64,000 bases of DNA, taken from assembly GCA_016584305.1 (NCBI GenBank), contig JACEEZ010018080.1:47501-111500 (forward strand), read 5' to 3'. The position numbers and the translations under genes were made by a program. The stretch is from Chionoecetes opilio (taxonomy: Eukaryota; Arthropoda; Malacostraca; Decapoda; Majidae). Shown here piece after piece: positions 9,861-24,790 of this stretch (position 1 is the first letter of the stretch; each line of letters opens with the position of its first letter). The notes under the pieces are model-generated. The model was given only the letters and a program-made list of their open reading frames with translations, was not told the origin of the DNA and made no database searches.

Positions 9861-11950
9861 AGTTCCCCCGGCTTGTTGGTGATGGAGGAAAGAAGAAAAA
9901 GAAAGGGCTGGATGACTTCTTCAGAATTACCACAAACTTTATTTATTGACTTCAATAATGCACGTAAAACCGCCTAACTTCGGACATTATTGAGGGTTGT
10001 TTGCAAATAGCTTTGTGTATAGGTGCATTATCTAACCCCTGTTGGTACCACTATAGAGTCCAGGGATGTGGCAATTGAAATCAAGTAATGAAAAAAATAA
10101 AGAGGCAAAACTGTGGGTGTATTCAAGATTTTTGAGCGTCAGAAGTTATCATCGATATCGGCAAACTTTGGAAAGCTGTGGCAAATTTTGGACACTCCTA
10201 GGCCTTGCCATATACATGCCTGTAGACTTCAGTGGCGGCAAATTTTGGACCGACAAGCAATACATTGGCCACCTGGGGATATTTTAAAAAAGTAAAAAAC
10301 TAATTGCACACTTCTGTGGTGAGTGAGAAGTTTAAGAACAGACTGAGTACAAAAATATTGATTATTTTGCCCCTACGCAATAGGGCACTAAAATACTTTG
10401 CAGTCAGGCAATTTTCATATAAAAACAATCACATAGAATCTATAAACTTTTCCTATTCCCAAACACCCCAAGAAACCCCACACCATGTACGGTAAAAAAA
10501 ATAATAAAGGACAATTGTTCTTGAAAAACTTCATGAGTCTTTGCCTTACTGATGTTAATTAAGCTAACCATATTCATACAAAAACTTAAACTATGATATG
10601 AAACACATGGGAACACATTAGTGTACATTATTGACCATTATAAAATGTTCTAAACTGAAACTCTGTGACTAGGCTTATAACTATAGGCTGCCTTCTCGTC
10701 CAGACACCAACCCAGAACTCTCGCCGACGTGAACATTTTTGACAGCAGTTTCACTTGTAGGGATTAAAAGGATTAATAAAGGGTTTTTCATTATTGGACA
10801 TTACATTTTTCGAAGACATTTTAATTTTTCTATTTAGTTTTGATGTTTTGAATTAATATAGCTCTTGTTGTTTTGCGGAAATGAATATATTTTCTTAAAC
10901 CACCCCATCCTCCCTCCAAAGTATATAAAATAAGTAATTTCTGCCAGTTACGGTTAGGTTAGTTTAGGTTAGGTTATCGTTAGGCTAGGTCAGGTTAAAT
11001 TAGGTGTGTAGAAACACAGCCTACAGCAGAAACACAGAAACTCCCACTTGCCGACTAATCTAATATTGCGCCTTATCGGAAATCCCCCCACCCCCCCCTT
11101 TGATTTAGCCTTACTTTAACTTAGTGTGTCCGAAGTTAGCCTGCATAAACAAAAGCGTGAGGTGAAATTATTGTTTTCATTCTCAGGGGTTTATATGACA
11201 ACATTTTGTAAATTCCTTTGGTGCGTGTCATCTGCAATAAATGTTCTAAAATAAGCCTTTTTCCTTCTTTAGTTCACACATTTACTTCCATAATTTCTGC
11301 TCAGAAAAAGTTTTCAGGGGAACAAAAAAAACATTTTTTTCAGCCAGTTTTGCAATTATTTTTTCACATACGTCCATTCATGTCAGGTTTATATAGATTT
11401 GATATAATATACTTTAATGCTTCACCTAACTGCTTATCTTTTGTGGTTTTTTAAATACAAAGCCATATTCCCAATATTTTGGTTCATTACATTGTTTCCT
11501 CAAATGTCCGAAGTTAAACTCAAGTCCGAAGTTTGGCGGTTTTACGCATTTAGTCTTTCTCAGGTGGTTCTTGTGTCCTTGTTTTTCATGGTCTTCTCTC
11601 TGACTGCACAATCAGCCTTCCCCTGTCTAATTGCTTGCTTCCAGTTGATTTCTTAAAATTTGTTATGTATGAACATTGCAGTAAGTATATCCACAATTTT
11701 GCATCTTCCTATGGTCATGCCAACTTTACTTCCCTTGCACCCTCACTCATTATCTCCTGTTTTTTCCTCCACTGTGGCTCTATGGGGTCCCTCTGGGGTG
11801 TGAGTGAGTGTATTCCCAATGGCTCTAACCGGCATCCTCCTCTTTTCCCATCTTAGGTGCTCAAATCTCTTAACTCCCTTCTCCCCTCAAACCTCCGAAT
11901 CATTCCTCCCTCACTACCAGTCTCACCCCCCTCCTCTCCCTCTTTCTCAG
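9861..11950. other. Channel intron, no gene recognised
   Basis: AT-rich, with a small TTAGG-like patch at 10945-11000 and a pyrimidine-rich run before the next acceptor (11860-11950). Frames here are short and show no domain. Confidence 0.6.
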
Positions 11951-12088
11951 GTGCTCAAGTCTTTACCAGACAAACTCAAAGCCGAGATCGCCATTCATGT
12001 ACACTTGGACACCCTGAAGCAGGTCCGCATCTTCCAGGACTGTGAGCCGGGCCTGCTGGTCGAGCTGGTACTCAAACTCAAGCTGCAG
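11951..12088 (+). CDS. Cyclic-nucleotide-gated channel alpha subunit, C-linker/CNBD junction exon
   Basis: 46 codons from acceptor 'tctttctcag' to donor CAG|gtcagg, phase 0 on both sides. The peptide starts [20 protein letters not shown] and ends LVLKLKLQ. This is the end of the C-linker (helices D'-F') and the first helix of the cyclic-nucleotide-binding domain. [11 protein letters not shown] and [14 protein letters not shown] are strongly conserved CNGA segments. The donor is slightly non-consensus (gtcagg), but the reading frame joins perfectly to VFSPGDF in the exon at 31217, across a 19.1-kb intron full of transposons. A pyrimidine tract of about 90 bp precedes the exon. Confidence 0.95.
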
Positions 12089-12330
12089 GTCAGGCACTAG
12101 ATATCCTAACTATTATTAGTATTCCTATGAACATTTAGGTATAGAGATGTGGCAACCCTTTCGCCTACCACACTTGTGGTCAATGTTTTGTGGTGCAGTT
12201 AGCCAGGGTGGTTGTTTTTGTTCCTGAGGCTGCCTGGCCGAACAGCCCCGAGCTCCTAAGACAGGCCTGGACCAGGTTTTCCCACAGGGCCTTCAAAGAC
12301 TGTATGTTGTGTTCTTGGCGTGTCTGATTA

Positions 12331-12400
12331 AAAGAACATAAGGAAGCTATACAAGAGGCCGTGAAACCTACACGTGGTAGTTCCAGAAATTATAAAATTA
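12331..12400 (-). repeat. 3' tail of the LINE family seen at 40142-47060
   Basis: 'aagaacataaggaagct' followed by 'acctacacgtggtagttcc' matches 30351-30410 and 40806-40866. Only the terminal 70 bp is present, as expected for a strongly 5'-truncated LINE insertion. Confidence 0.65.
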
Positions 12401-12404
12401 AGTA

Positions 12405-12600
12405 CAGTACCCTCCCGAGTTTCGCGCCTGCTTTCTTCCGAAGGCATAGCGCTAAACTCGAGGATCGCGAAACTCTGCTTATTGCAAACACTGAAAAAAT
12501 GCTTATTTATTCCGGTTGGTGAAGAAGTTGATATTTTTTCCCCGCTTTATTCCCTTGCTATCTAAAAATACCTTTAAATGTTCGTTGTGTTGCAATATAA
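12405..12600. mobile_element. Left end of the pogo-style family seen at 1-3753
   Basis: CAGTACCCTCCCGAGTTTCG follows a TA and leads into the interior text found at base 1 of the window. No matching right end was found downstream, so this copy is truncated or interrupted. Confidence 0.6.
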
Positions 12601-12726
12601 GGTAGAATGCTCCTGTCAAGACAAAAAATTAGATACAACTTTATTGGAACTAAAAAAAAAAAAAAAGTGAAAATCATTGACATTTCCTTCCCTGACTCCT
12701 TAGCACAGGTCCCCGCAGCGTGGCCC

Positions 12727-12932
12727 ACTATAGTCTATTCACTTAAGCTGGATTCTTGGGAGCTGCTCGATGCCTACCCGAGTATGTAAGGACGTCGCTG
12801 ATTGGCTGATGCACGCGGGCTGGTGGTGATGGTGGTGGTATTTTGGTAGCCTCAGCCAATCACGACTCCTTACATACTCAGGTAGGCATCGAGCAGCTCC
12901 CAAGAATCCAGCTTAAGTGAATAGACTATAGT
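12727..12932. mobile_element. 206-bp MITE with about 80-bp TIRs
   Basis: Almost a perfect inverted repeat. Each arm starts ACTATAGTCTATTCAC and continues through 'gctggattcttgggagctgc' with one or two differences. The short loop contains GGTGGTGAT-type repeats. Ends centred on TATA suggest a TA target, as in Tc1/mariner-type MITEs. Confidence 0.85.
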
Positions 12933-13422
12933 ACAAAGCCTTCACATTCTTGCCCAAATACTCAGGGGCTACATTATCATACTCAAACAGATCATCTTCA
13001 ACGTCTTAGAGAATTTCAACCATAATTCGGCCAAATACCGTATATTACGGCTTATGAGACGCTGCATCTAGAAAGACGTACCCTGATTTTGGAAAGAAAT
13101 TTCTAAGGGAAAAAAACAGATTTTCTGCAGATTGGCGGTAGTAAAATCTACCAATTTTCTCGGTAGGCTGTGGTCCGAAGTGTCTTTCTGATGCTCTGTT
13201 CTTTGGCGTATCGTACAACTTCTAGCTTGTATGCGATAATTTCCAGGACTGAAAAGAGCTTGTGATACGTGTGGTGGTAAATGAAACATCAACACTAGCA
13301 GACAATAGTTGGAGCTGTTGGCGCCAATCTGCTGAGGCGTAATGGTTCCCGTCAGTACCTTAGTAAACATCACAGCGTGAGGACAGATTAGTTGATTTGA
13401 ATGTCTTATGGTATTTGAAATA

Positions 13423-13488
13423 CAGTCGAACCTCGATATAACGGACCTCAATGTAACGGACATCGGATATAACGGACTCCATTTCCGT

Positions 13489-13527
<39 letters not shown>

Positions 13528-14234
13528 CATATTAGACCGCTTATCGCCGCTCGAATTGTCAACTCAACATTATTGTATTATTTTCTCATTTTATTTAGGA
13601 ATGCTTGGGTTTTAAGGAGTTTTGATGTATCACATATTAAGATATAATATTATAAGGAAGGAGCCTGTGTTGCTAGTGATTTAGTGGTAGAAGGTGTGTA
13701 TTGTTTAAAATAGTGACTATTAGTGTTATGGCGTGGCCGCTGCTACGTCTCCCTGTCACCTCAACACCCTAAATCACCCTTATCTAAGGCGACACGCAGT
13801 GCTGCACTGACCTAAATAGTGACATGTGTATAGAACTGCACTTCACAACCATACAATATATATAATAAAGAGCATTAGTCATGATAATAAGCAGTACCTT
13901 TGGAAGCCACGGCTGAATCTGGCTCGTAGTAATTTGTTTACCTTTCCCTAGAGCTTGAGCTTGACTAGCTACACGTTCTGGTTGTGTTTGTGATTATTTC
14001 TCATTTATTTCACGTGTAGGAGCGGACCAAATTCAGCATGTAGTGCCAGTCACTGTTTACCTCCCAACATAGCTACACAGCCTGGTTGTGTTTGTAATTA
14101 TTTCTCATTTATTTCACAATTTTTCCGGTTTTTTCATATATTTTTCCCCCCTTGGGAAAATACCCTCGCTATAACGGACAATCGGCTATAACGGACTCCT
14201 CCCCCCTTTAGTCCGTTATATCGAGGTTTGACTG
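13423..14234. mobile_element. pogo/Tigger-like MITE (family A, copy 1)
   Basis: Ends CAGTCGAACCTCGATATAAC and, complemented, CAGTCAAACCTCGATATAAC; TA on both sides (13421-13422 and 14235-14236). The copy of the host element at 56390-56410 reads through this point without the insert, an empty-site match. A poly(T) run lies at 13493-13527. Confidence 0.85.
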
Positions 14235-14404
14235 TACTTATAACAGGTAAGTACTAAGGTTACATCATATAAGAGGCTGAATTGAATAGTTACCTAAGCT
14301 AACCTTCTACAACATTCGTCTTGAAATACAAGACTCGAAAGACACATGAGTATTTTTCGGGGTATTTTCTAAGGGAAAAAGAGCATCTTATATGCCGTAA
14401 AATA

Positions 14405-15414
14405 CACACAACCCTCGTTTTCCCGGACTAATAGGGGGGAGCACTGGTCCGGGAACCACAAACGTCCGGGAATCGCAACAGTCCGAGGCCATTACCCACC
14501 CCTGGACGTTTATCCTACTCTAGTATTGACTGTCCGGCAACTGCCAATATCAACTACCAAGCCGCGGACTTTTACGTCACTTTGTTGTTGTTTTTAGGGC
14601 TGCGAGGATCCCTTGGGGAACACTATGAGCCCTGGTGATGTCCTATGATGCTATCACAGGCGCTGTAGTTGACCTGTCTCCCTCAGGAAGGCACAGGTTA
14701 GGCAGATCACAGCTTGTTGCCGGGAGGGGTGGACACCAGCCGCCGCCAGCAGGGTGGGCAGGTCACAGGTGGCGACGTTCAGAGTGAGGAGTTGAGACTG
14801 TAGCACTACACGGTGGGAGTGGAAGCGCGGACACTGCAGCAGAAAGTGTTCAATAGTCTCAGAGACGTTCCTGCACCAGGGGCAGTGGGGGTCAGGGGAC
14901 TGACGGAGGCGGTGCAGGTGAACCGTGAGTGTCTTGTGCCCAAATGTAAACAATACGACCGCTGAGCATGCTCCCAGCTGGCGGGAGGCCAGCTGCTGCC
15001 AGCAGGGTGGGCAGGTCAAAGGTGGCGACGTTCAGGGTGAGGAGTTGAGAGCGTAGCACTACACGGTGGGAGTGGAAGCGCGGACACTGCAGCAGAAAGT
15101 GTTCAATAGTCTCAGAGACGTTCCTGCACCAGGGGGAGTGGGGGTCAGGGGACTGAGGAGGCGGTGCAGGTGAACCGTGTGTGTCTTTTTTTCCCAAATG
15201 TAAACAATACGACCGCTGAGCATACTCCCAGCTGGTGGGAGGCACGGACACTGACCAGGGGTGACAGGAGATGCTCAGACCGCCGGACAACTTTGTCAAT
15301 TTATGGACTGGACCAGGCATTTGTCCGGGACTCTGACATATCCCCGGACCTCGGATTTTGTCCGGCAAATCCGATATCCGGGAAATGGAGGTCCGGGAAA
15401 ACGAAGTTTGTGTG
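14405..15414. mobile_element. TIR element family I, copy 1, carrying captured LINE sequence
   Basis: Left end CACACAACCCTCGTTTTCCC; the right end complements to CACACAAACTTCGTTTTCCC; TA on both sides. Subterminal repeats of 'gtccgggaa' words are present at both ends. The interior holds two tandem units (about 14700-14985 and 15000-15240) derived from the C-terminal region of a non-LTR retrotransposon. It is inserted three bases from the right end of the element at 13038-15419. Confidence 0.85.
14654..15240 (-). pseudogene. Fragment of a non-LTR retrotransposon ORF2 C-terminus (zinc-knuckle region), duplicated
   Basis: The frame 15019-14654 contains LTVHLHRLRQSPDPHCPWC then ETIEHFLLQCPRFHSHR, the C-x2-C...H...C pattern found after the RNase H/thumb part of many LINE reverse transcriptases. 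A second copy of the same region lies at 15000-15190. Shortened versions occur in family I copies at 16387-16715 and 27002-27331, where the frame switches into 'LLPPARW' text. No RT catalytic core is present. Its position inside a TIR element, in every copy of that element, shows capture before amplification. Confidence 0.75.
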
Positions 15415-15534
15415 TACAGTAGTTTGGCCATATAGTTCCCTTATTATACGGCCAAACAAAACTGTTCACGGTCGAATTTCACTAATTTGGCCGAAAAATT
15501 GGCCACCTGGCAACCCTGGTCTAAGGTAGAGTAC

Positions 15535-15937
15535 CTTTCTATAGAGCAGTGACAACTTGATTTATGGGCGCCATCTAGCTGCCCGGGCCTCTCCGTTCAC
15601 TCTAGACCCGCGGAAGTTCTCAAGGCATGACCCCGCATTATATCATGTTATACATACATGTATACCTGATATACTGTTATCTTCGGAAATGTTTGTTATA
15701 TAAGATTATCACAAAACACAGTAACACACATTAAATAAATGCCATTATGAGACTGAAGAAATATGCATGAACTTAAAACTCACTTAAACTCATTTGTCAT
15801 TTAAAACTTTGTGAGACAACTTATAACATGGAACATATCAATAGAAGCGGCATTTTATCAGCTTTCCATTGATATATTTAGTTTTCTAATAAATGAATTA
15901 GCACCATGCATAAATTAGCGTTAACTAAATAAATTGC
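15535..15937 (+). repeat. AT-rich dispersed unit (fourth copy of the 45.4-46.6 kb unit)
   Basis: From 'atactgttatcttcggaaat' to 'agcgttaactaaataaat' this matches the units in the element at 45382-46562, sharing 'gaagaaatatgcatgaactt' and 'aatagaagcgg'. The right side runs into a (CT)n microsatellite. Confidence 0.75.
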
Positions 15938-15942
15938 GCCGC

Positions 15943-15947
<5 letters not shown>

Positions 15948-16036
<89 letters not shown>
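15948..16036. repeat. (CT)n microsatellite
   Basis: Nearly pure CT with two interruptions. Confidence 0.95.
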
Positions 16037-16173
16037 ACCCGCCAGGTGGCGCGGTTGGTAGAATCACGGACTGGTGTTGCAGAGTCCCTGCGCCATTCGG
16101 TCAGCGGTTCGAGTCCACCAAATTCGTCCTGGTGTGGTGGCGCTTTGTATAGTCAATAACCTTGTAGTTGGTA

Positions 16174-16810
16174 CACACAAACCTCGATTTCCCGGACTAA
16201 TAGGGGGGAGCACTGGTCCGGGAACCGCAAAAGTCCGGGAATCGCAAGTAAAAAAAAAAAAAAAAAAAAAAAAAAGATAAATAAAAAAAAAAAATGTCCG
16301 ATGCCATTACCCACCCCCGGACGTTTATCCTACTCTAGTATTTACTGTCCGGCAACCGCCAATATCAACTACCCCGCCGCGGACTTTTACGTCCGCTGAG
16401 CATGTAGCCACCTGGCGGGAGGCAGCAGAAAGTGTTCAATAGTCTCAAGAGACGTTCCTGCACCAGGGGCAGTGGGGGTCAGGGGACTAACGGAGGCTGT
16501 GCAGGTGAACCGTGAGTGTCGTGTGCCCAAATGTAAACAATACGACTGATGAGCATACTGCCACCTGGCGGGAGGCAGCAGCAAGTGTTCAATAGTCTCA
16601 GAAATGTTCTTGCACCAGGGGCAGTGGGGTCAGGGGACTGACGGAGGCTGTGCAGGTGAACCGTGAATGTTGTGTGCCCAAATATAAACAATACGACCGC
16701 TGAGCATGCTGCCACCTGGCGGGAGGCGCGGACACTGACCAGGGGTGACAGGAGACGCTCGGACCGCCGGACAACTTGGTCAATTTACGAACAGGACCAG
16801 GCATTTCCAC

Positions 16811-16896
<86 letters not shown>

Positions 16897-16981
16897 TCCG
16901 AGACACATCCCCGGACCTCGGATTTTGTCCGGCAAATCCGATATCCGGGAAATCGAGGTCCGGGAAATCGAGGTTTGTGTG
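16174..16981. mobile_element. TIR element family I, copy 2
   Basis: Ends CACACAAACCTCGATTTCCC on both sides, TA flanks at 16172-16173 and 16982-16983. The interior has the shortened LINE-derived tandem units (16387-16740), an A-rich run near 16250-16290, and an uninterrupted poly(A) of about 80 bases (16814-16893). Confidence 0.88.
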
Positions 16982-17015
16982 TACTTGCAAAGTGTCTAGA
17001 TAGGATCAAAGATCT

Positions 17016-17020
<5 letters not shown>

Positions 17021-17080
<60 letters not shown>

Positions 17081-17082
17081 GC

Positions 17083-17172
<90 letters not shown>
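17021..17172. repeat. (CT)n followed by (TA)n microsatellite
   Basis: CT to about 17078, then TA to 17171. The same CT/TA pair occurs in opposite order at 20481-20732, on the other side of the transposon at 17746-20478. Confidence 0.95.
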
Positions 17173-17179
<7 letters not shown>

Positions 17180-17227
17180 TATACACGAGTGAAAGAGAGA
17201 GAGTTACCAAAAAACTTTTTCTGCTTA

Positions 17228-17646
17228 CAGTAAAACCTCTCATATTCGGACTAATTGGGCCAAGGAGTGGTCCGAGTAATGCAAGGATCCGAATAATGGG
17301 GGGATTATATATGGGGTGATATGTAATAAAAAAATTAAAAATAATAAAAATTCTAGGTGTATATATTATAGCTAGGAAATTTCGACCCCTAAAAAAAAAA
17401 AAAAAAAAAAATAGGTGTATATATTATAGCTAGGAAATTTCGACCCCTTAAAAAAAAAAAAAAAAAAAAATTCTAGGTGTATATATTATAGCTAGGAAAT
17501 TTCGACCAAAAAAAAAAAAAAAAAAATTGGTGTATTTATTATAGCTAGGAAATTTCGACCCCTAAAAAAAGAAAAAAAGAAAAGGAGGAGGTCTGAATAA
17601 TGTCAAAGTCCGAATAATGAGGGTCCGAATACGAGAGGTTTTACTG
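17228..17646. mobile_element. pogo/Tigger-like MITE (family B)
   Basis: Ends CAGTAAAACCTCTCATATTC and complement CAGTAAAACCTCTCGTATTC; TA on both sides. The interior holds four tandem units of 'tatatattatagctaggaaa' plus A-runs (17350-17575). Confidence 0.85.
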
Positions 17647-17650
17647 TATA

Positions 17651-20734
<3,084 letters not shown>

Positions 20735-21192
20735 ACTCTGTTAAGCATACTGCATTACTACGTCTGGATCTTTGTTTGTGGTCCGTTAGAGCGAGGGTAT
20801 TTTCCTAAGGGTGTGAAAACATAGGAAAAACACAGGAAAAATTGTGAAATACGTAAATGAGAAATAATCACAAACACAACCAGACCGTGTAGCTATGTTG
20901 GGAGGTAAACAGTGACTGGTGCTACATGCTGGATTTGGTACGCTCCTACATGCTGTGAAATAAGTGAGAAATAATTACAAACACAACCAGACCGTGTAGC
21001 TATGTTGGGAGGTAAACAGTGACTGGCGCGACATCAGGGATTGGCACACTCGCCCACGACTGTTCGGTACATGTATTAGGAGAGGTAGTAAGTATCCAGG
21101 CTCGCTCATTACTGCTTGGAATGCTATGAAATATCATTATTCTAGGTGAATGTAGACATATAATGGCATTTTAATGGCTATTATTCATACAT

Positions 21193-22310
21193 ATAATAAT
21201 AATCATTTTTATTCTCGCCCGGAGGCATACAGACACAACAAAGCAACAAGAACAAGCCAAGGAGGTCACTGAAGTACTAGAGCAAAAACAAACAAAAGAA
21301 CATAGTTCACATTAGGGGACATAGGATCAAAGTACAGGCACATTAGGGGACATGGGATCAAAGTACAGGCACATTAGGGGACATAGGATCAAAGTACAGG
21401 CACATTAGGGGACATAGGATCAAAGTACACAGAAAAGCATACATGGACACCTGTGCTACCCCACATTGTGCACAACCAGCAGACCCAGCCACCGCTGTTG
21501 TATAGGTCCACATACATAGGCCGAGCTCTGCCTGACAGAGGTGATGATGGAGTTCGTAGAGAGCTCCACCCTACTCCTTAAGCTGAACACGGAGTGTCGA
21601 CGGATCACATCCAGATTGTTCACCCTGTTCCTAGCGAAAGCCAGGGACGAGCTGCACCACCTGGGCAGCCCCAGAAGCCTCTTAAGGATGTCATTGTGAC
21701 AGACCTTAAGGCAGTTCAGAGTGGCCTCCCTGAACCGCGACCACAGCGAGTTGCAGTATATAGAGTAGCAGTGACTCCTGAATAACTCCATCTTCACCTC
21801 TCTGCTACAGTAGGAAAATTTCCTCTGTAGAGTATTTCCCACGACAAGAAGCTTGGTGGTCTGCTTGATGATATCATCATCAGTCATGTCGTAGGATATA
21901 ACATGGCTTAGTATGCAAATCTATCCACAAAAGTGAGGGCAGACCCACCGAGCCATGCTGTTTTGAGGTAATTCACCTGAGTGTGTGCCGGTGATACTAC
22001 CATGCACTCTGTCTTAGTGGTGTTGTAGACAATGTCATGCTTGGCAGCATACACCTGACACACATTGATAAGGTCCTGCAATGCATCCGCAGTGGGTGCG
22101 AGCAGTACCATATCATCAGCATACCTCAGTGAGTTGATGCACCCATCATGTATGTGGCAGCCTGTATCACGAAGGTTGGCACTGAGATCATCCGTGTACA
22201 CATTGTACAGGTAGGGAGATAAAATCCCCCCCTGCCGAATACCATTGGCAGTACTAAAGGACAGCGAGAGGGAATTACCCCACTGGCTCTCACAAGGCTC
22301 AGCCAGTTCT
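21193..22310 (-). pseudogene. 5'-truncated LINE, reverse transcriptase palm to 3' end
   Basis: On the minus strand the text reads NGIRQGGILSPYLYNVYTDD, then INSLRYADDMVLLAP, which are conserved RT blocks including the catalytic YADD, then thumb-region sequence (21887-21456, GLPRWCSSSLAFARN). The frame is broken between 22201 and 21887, so this is a fossil. The 3' UTR holds four tandem copies of a 31-bp unit containing 'cacattaggggacataggat' (21305-21428), and the 3' end is an ATT-type short repeat with AATAAA nearby rather than a pure poly(A). A second 3' fragment is at 63398-63729. The LINE clade is not assigned. Confidence 0.85.
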
Positions 22311-22619
22311 TTCTATATTTTGTATATTTATATTATTGTATCATGAATGGCTAAATAAAATATTTAAACTTAAAAACAACAACTTAACAGTAAATTCCTG
22401 GGTAGGGTGTAAGAGTAAAGGGCTACAGAGTGGCAAAAAAGGAGATATGTGTCAAGCTCGAGCTCGAGTTTGACAGACCTACAAAGCGATCCTAAGCAGC
22501 AGAAGAGGTCACAAGAAGAACAACAACAAGCCCGACACAGGCAGTGGCTGTCAAAGGTATCGCTTATTATCATGACTATTTCTCATTATTATGTATAATA
22601 TATGGTTGTGATGAGCTGT
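22311..22619. other. No gene recognised
   Basis: AT-rich, then 'gaagaacaacaacaagcccg'-type sequence. It may be an uncharacterised interior part of family A or a further insertion. Confidence 0.4.
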
Positions 22620-22849
22620 CCTATACACGTGTCACTATTTAGGTCAGTGTAGCACCGTGTGTCGCCTTAAATAAGGGTGATTTAGGGTGTTGAGGTGACA
22701 GGGAGACAGTCTTGCAGCGACCACGCCATAACACTTAATAGTCACTATTTTAAACAATACACACCTTCTACCACTAAATCACTAACAACACAGGCTCCTT
22801 CATTATACACACAAACCTCAATTTCCCGGACTAATAGGGGGGAGCACTG

Positions 22850-24174
22850 GGGAGAGATGCTCGAAAGAGTTACGGGCCCGTAAGTATTACCCTAAGGGAC
22901 TTTTACCTCGTAGCGCCTCTAAGGGAGATGCTCAAACCGTTTTCTCACTTGCTACGGGACCGCGAGGCTAAGGGTGGTCGGGAGCACCCTTAATTCCCTA
23001 AGGGAGTGAAATTTGAAGCGGCTAGAGATCAACAAACAATAAATTACAAGTTGTATCACTATACTTTATGTTTATTGTGTATTATAGAGCCATTTCATGC
23101 TTGCCTGTTTGAAATGTGATGTGTTTATTGCTTCATTGACTCCATATATATCATATTTAACATACAATACCTATAGTACTTGTAGTAAATTCATATCAGG
23201 GCAAACCTATATATTAAATATATATATCGGTCGACTTCTTGAATCAAAACGTATAGTTCATCATACAAGTTTGGCCGCTATAATGATCCGGTGGTGGTGG
23301 TGGTATCAAATGTCTGACGTACTAGTACACACGCACGTATACACACAAGCAAGGATATTATAAAGTTATACTATCCTTGCACACAAGTGTCACGTGTGTC
23401 ACAGTGAGGTGTTAGCCCCCCGTGTGTCTTGTCTGACCTAAAGAGCGAACGCGCAGTTATTGTCCACTATAACAGAGTACCGCCAGGGCCACTGATACGG
23501 CATACGTACGGCGCGGGCCAGCAGTGGTCTATAGATACTAATTTCGGGCACGCGAGACTCGAACCTATGATCAGCGCATCAAGGTATACCCTGGGTACGT
23601 CTCTGTAGTAATCAGTGGGAGAATATTACGCTGAAAGGCTAATGTGGCAGCTATGTATTATCGTAACATTCTGGTGATAGTGAGCTAAAATCTGCCCTAT
23701 TTCGGAAATCAGCCGATCTTAGCTCAACACCGGCAAACATAGTTTTTAGGTTTAGGTTAAGTTATGTTTAGGTCTGGTTTAGGTTAGGTAAGGTTTATGA
23801 TAGGTTTGTGTTAAGTTTTGTAGAGTTATTTAGGTTAAATAAGCGTCCGCGGGACGATTTCCGAAAGAGGCCGATTTTAGCACAACAGCGGCATTTGAAG
23901 TCTTTAAATTTATTTATCGGGCTCCCTGACAGCTGAGAGCATGATGATTGGCTAGATAAAGCCGCGTCATGCGAGGCGCTGCTCTGTGATTGGTTAGCAG
24001 AATTTCCTCACACATATCCCTAGAATATCCCTATATTCCCCACCCAGAGGCCACCGATAACCGTACGGGAGTGACGGCTCAGTACGAGCATCTCCCTCAG
24101 CCCACCCTCGTAAGGTTATTGTAGCCCTACACTCATAAGTTGTCCCTTACGAGGGATTTTCGAGCATCCCTGCC
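22850..24174. mobile_element. MITE-like TIR element (GATGCTCGAAA family)
   Basis: Ends GGGAGAGATGCTCGAAA and complement GGCAGGGATGCTCGAAA. CTG occurs on both sides (22847-22849, 24175-24177), and copies 1 and 2 of the host element show the uninterrupted 'gcactggtccggg'. Subterminal variants of the same words lie near 22925 and 24080. It contains an inverted-repeat arm related to 9310-9860 at 23740-23850. No transposase. The superfamily is unclear; a 3-bp duplication would fit PIF/Harbinger, but CTG is not its usual target. Confidence 0.75.
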
Positions 24175-24214
24175 CTGGTCCGGGAACCGCAAAAGTCCGG
24201 GAATCGCAAGTAAA

Positions 24215-24220
<6 letters not shown>

Positions 24221-24259
<39 letters not shown>
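24221..24259. repeat. (TA)n microsatellite
   Basis: Pure TA; resumes at 26895 on the other side of the inserted element. Confidence 0.95.
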
Positions 24260-24261
<2 letters not shown>

Positions 24262-24505
24262 GTATTTGCCGGCGCATAAGACGCAGTTTTTTCCCTTATA
24301 AAGGAATGCAAAGTTCACCCTGCATCTAATGCGGCCATATTAGCGCATGAGAGGTCGGGCAGAGAATGCAGAACAGCCGGTGGTGTATTACTAAAGGGGT
24401 CTGGAGTGATCTGTGTTGAGCAGTAGTCCACTGAACATAAATTTGTAACTGTGTTATCAACAGTAATGCATAATACTAAGAAAAGGTTGGAGTTTAAGAG
24501 AAAAA

Positions 24506-24790
24506 ATGAGCTGGGGCAACAAGATAGCGATTGTTGCTGCCAAGATGGTCGTGTCAGATGTAAACATCATCCACCCCCTTCTGCTGCTCTCCATTGTAAA
24601 ACGTCTGATATCTCAGGTCTGCCGCTTCACCTGGGATACTTCACTCGGCGACGCCCTCCGCGCACCCACCATGGGTCATTACCGCTCAGACTCCTCCCCG
24701 CACCCATGGAAAAGACAAACATCCCGCATATTAGATGTCGCCTTAACCCGCATTCGACTCGGGCCACACAAGTTGACACAACAGTTGGAA
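24506..24790 (+). pseudogene. LINE ORF2 fragment (RNase H/zinc-knuckle boundary)
   Basis: In the frame from 24506 the segment PWKRQTSRILDVALTRIRLG followed by HKLT matches the pattern 'R..(D/E)V.LTRLRIGHT.LT' found at the C-terminal end of RNase H in Jockey/I-type LINEs. No other domain remains. It is a second example of LINE sequence inside a TIR element. Confidence 0.55.

Larger units (their letters stand above)
13038..15419. mobile_element. TA-target element, CCGTATTTTACGG family copy 1, with two nested elements
   Basis: The left end is CCGTATATTACGGCTTATGA after TA (13036-13037). The right end is 'gccgtaaaata' at 14394-14404, interrupted by the element 14405-15414 and finished by 'cag' plus TA at 15417-15421. 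The copy at 55780-56559 shows the same family without the insertions. No transposase frame survives. Confidence 0.75.

Noticed and set aside
16663..17319. 218-codon frame with Lys, Ser-Leu and Ile-Tyr runs
   Set aside because: It is a translation of poly(A), (CT)n and (TA)n microsatellites.
21305..21428. CRISPR-like array of about 31-bp repeats
   Set aside because: The units are head-to-tail with no spacers and lie in the 3' UTR of a LINE; the window is eukaryotic.
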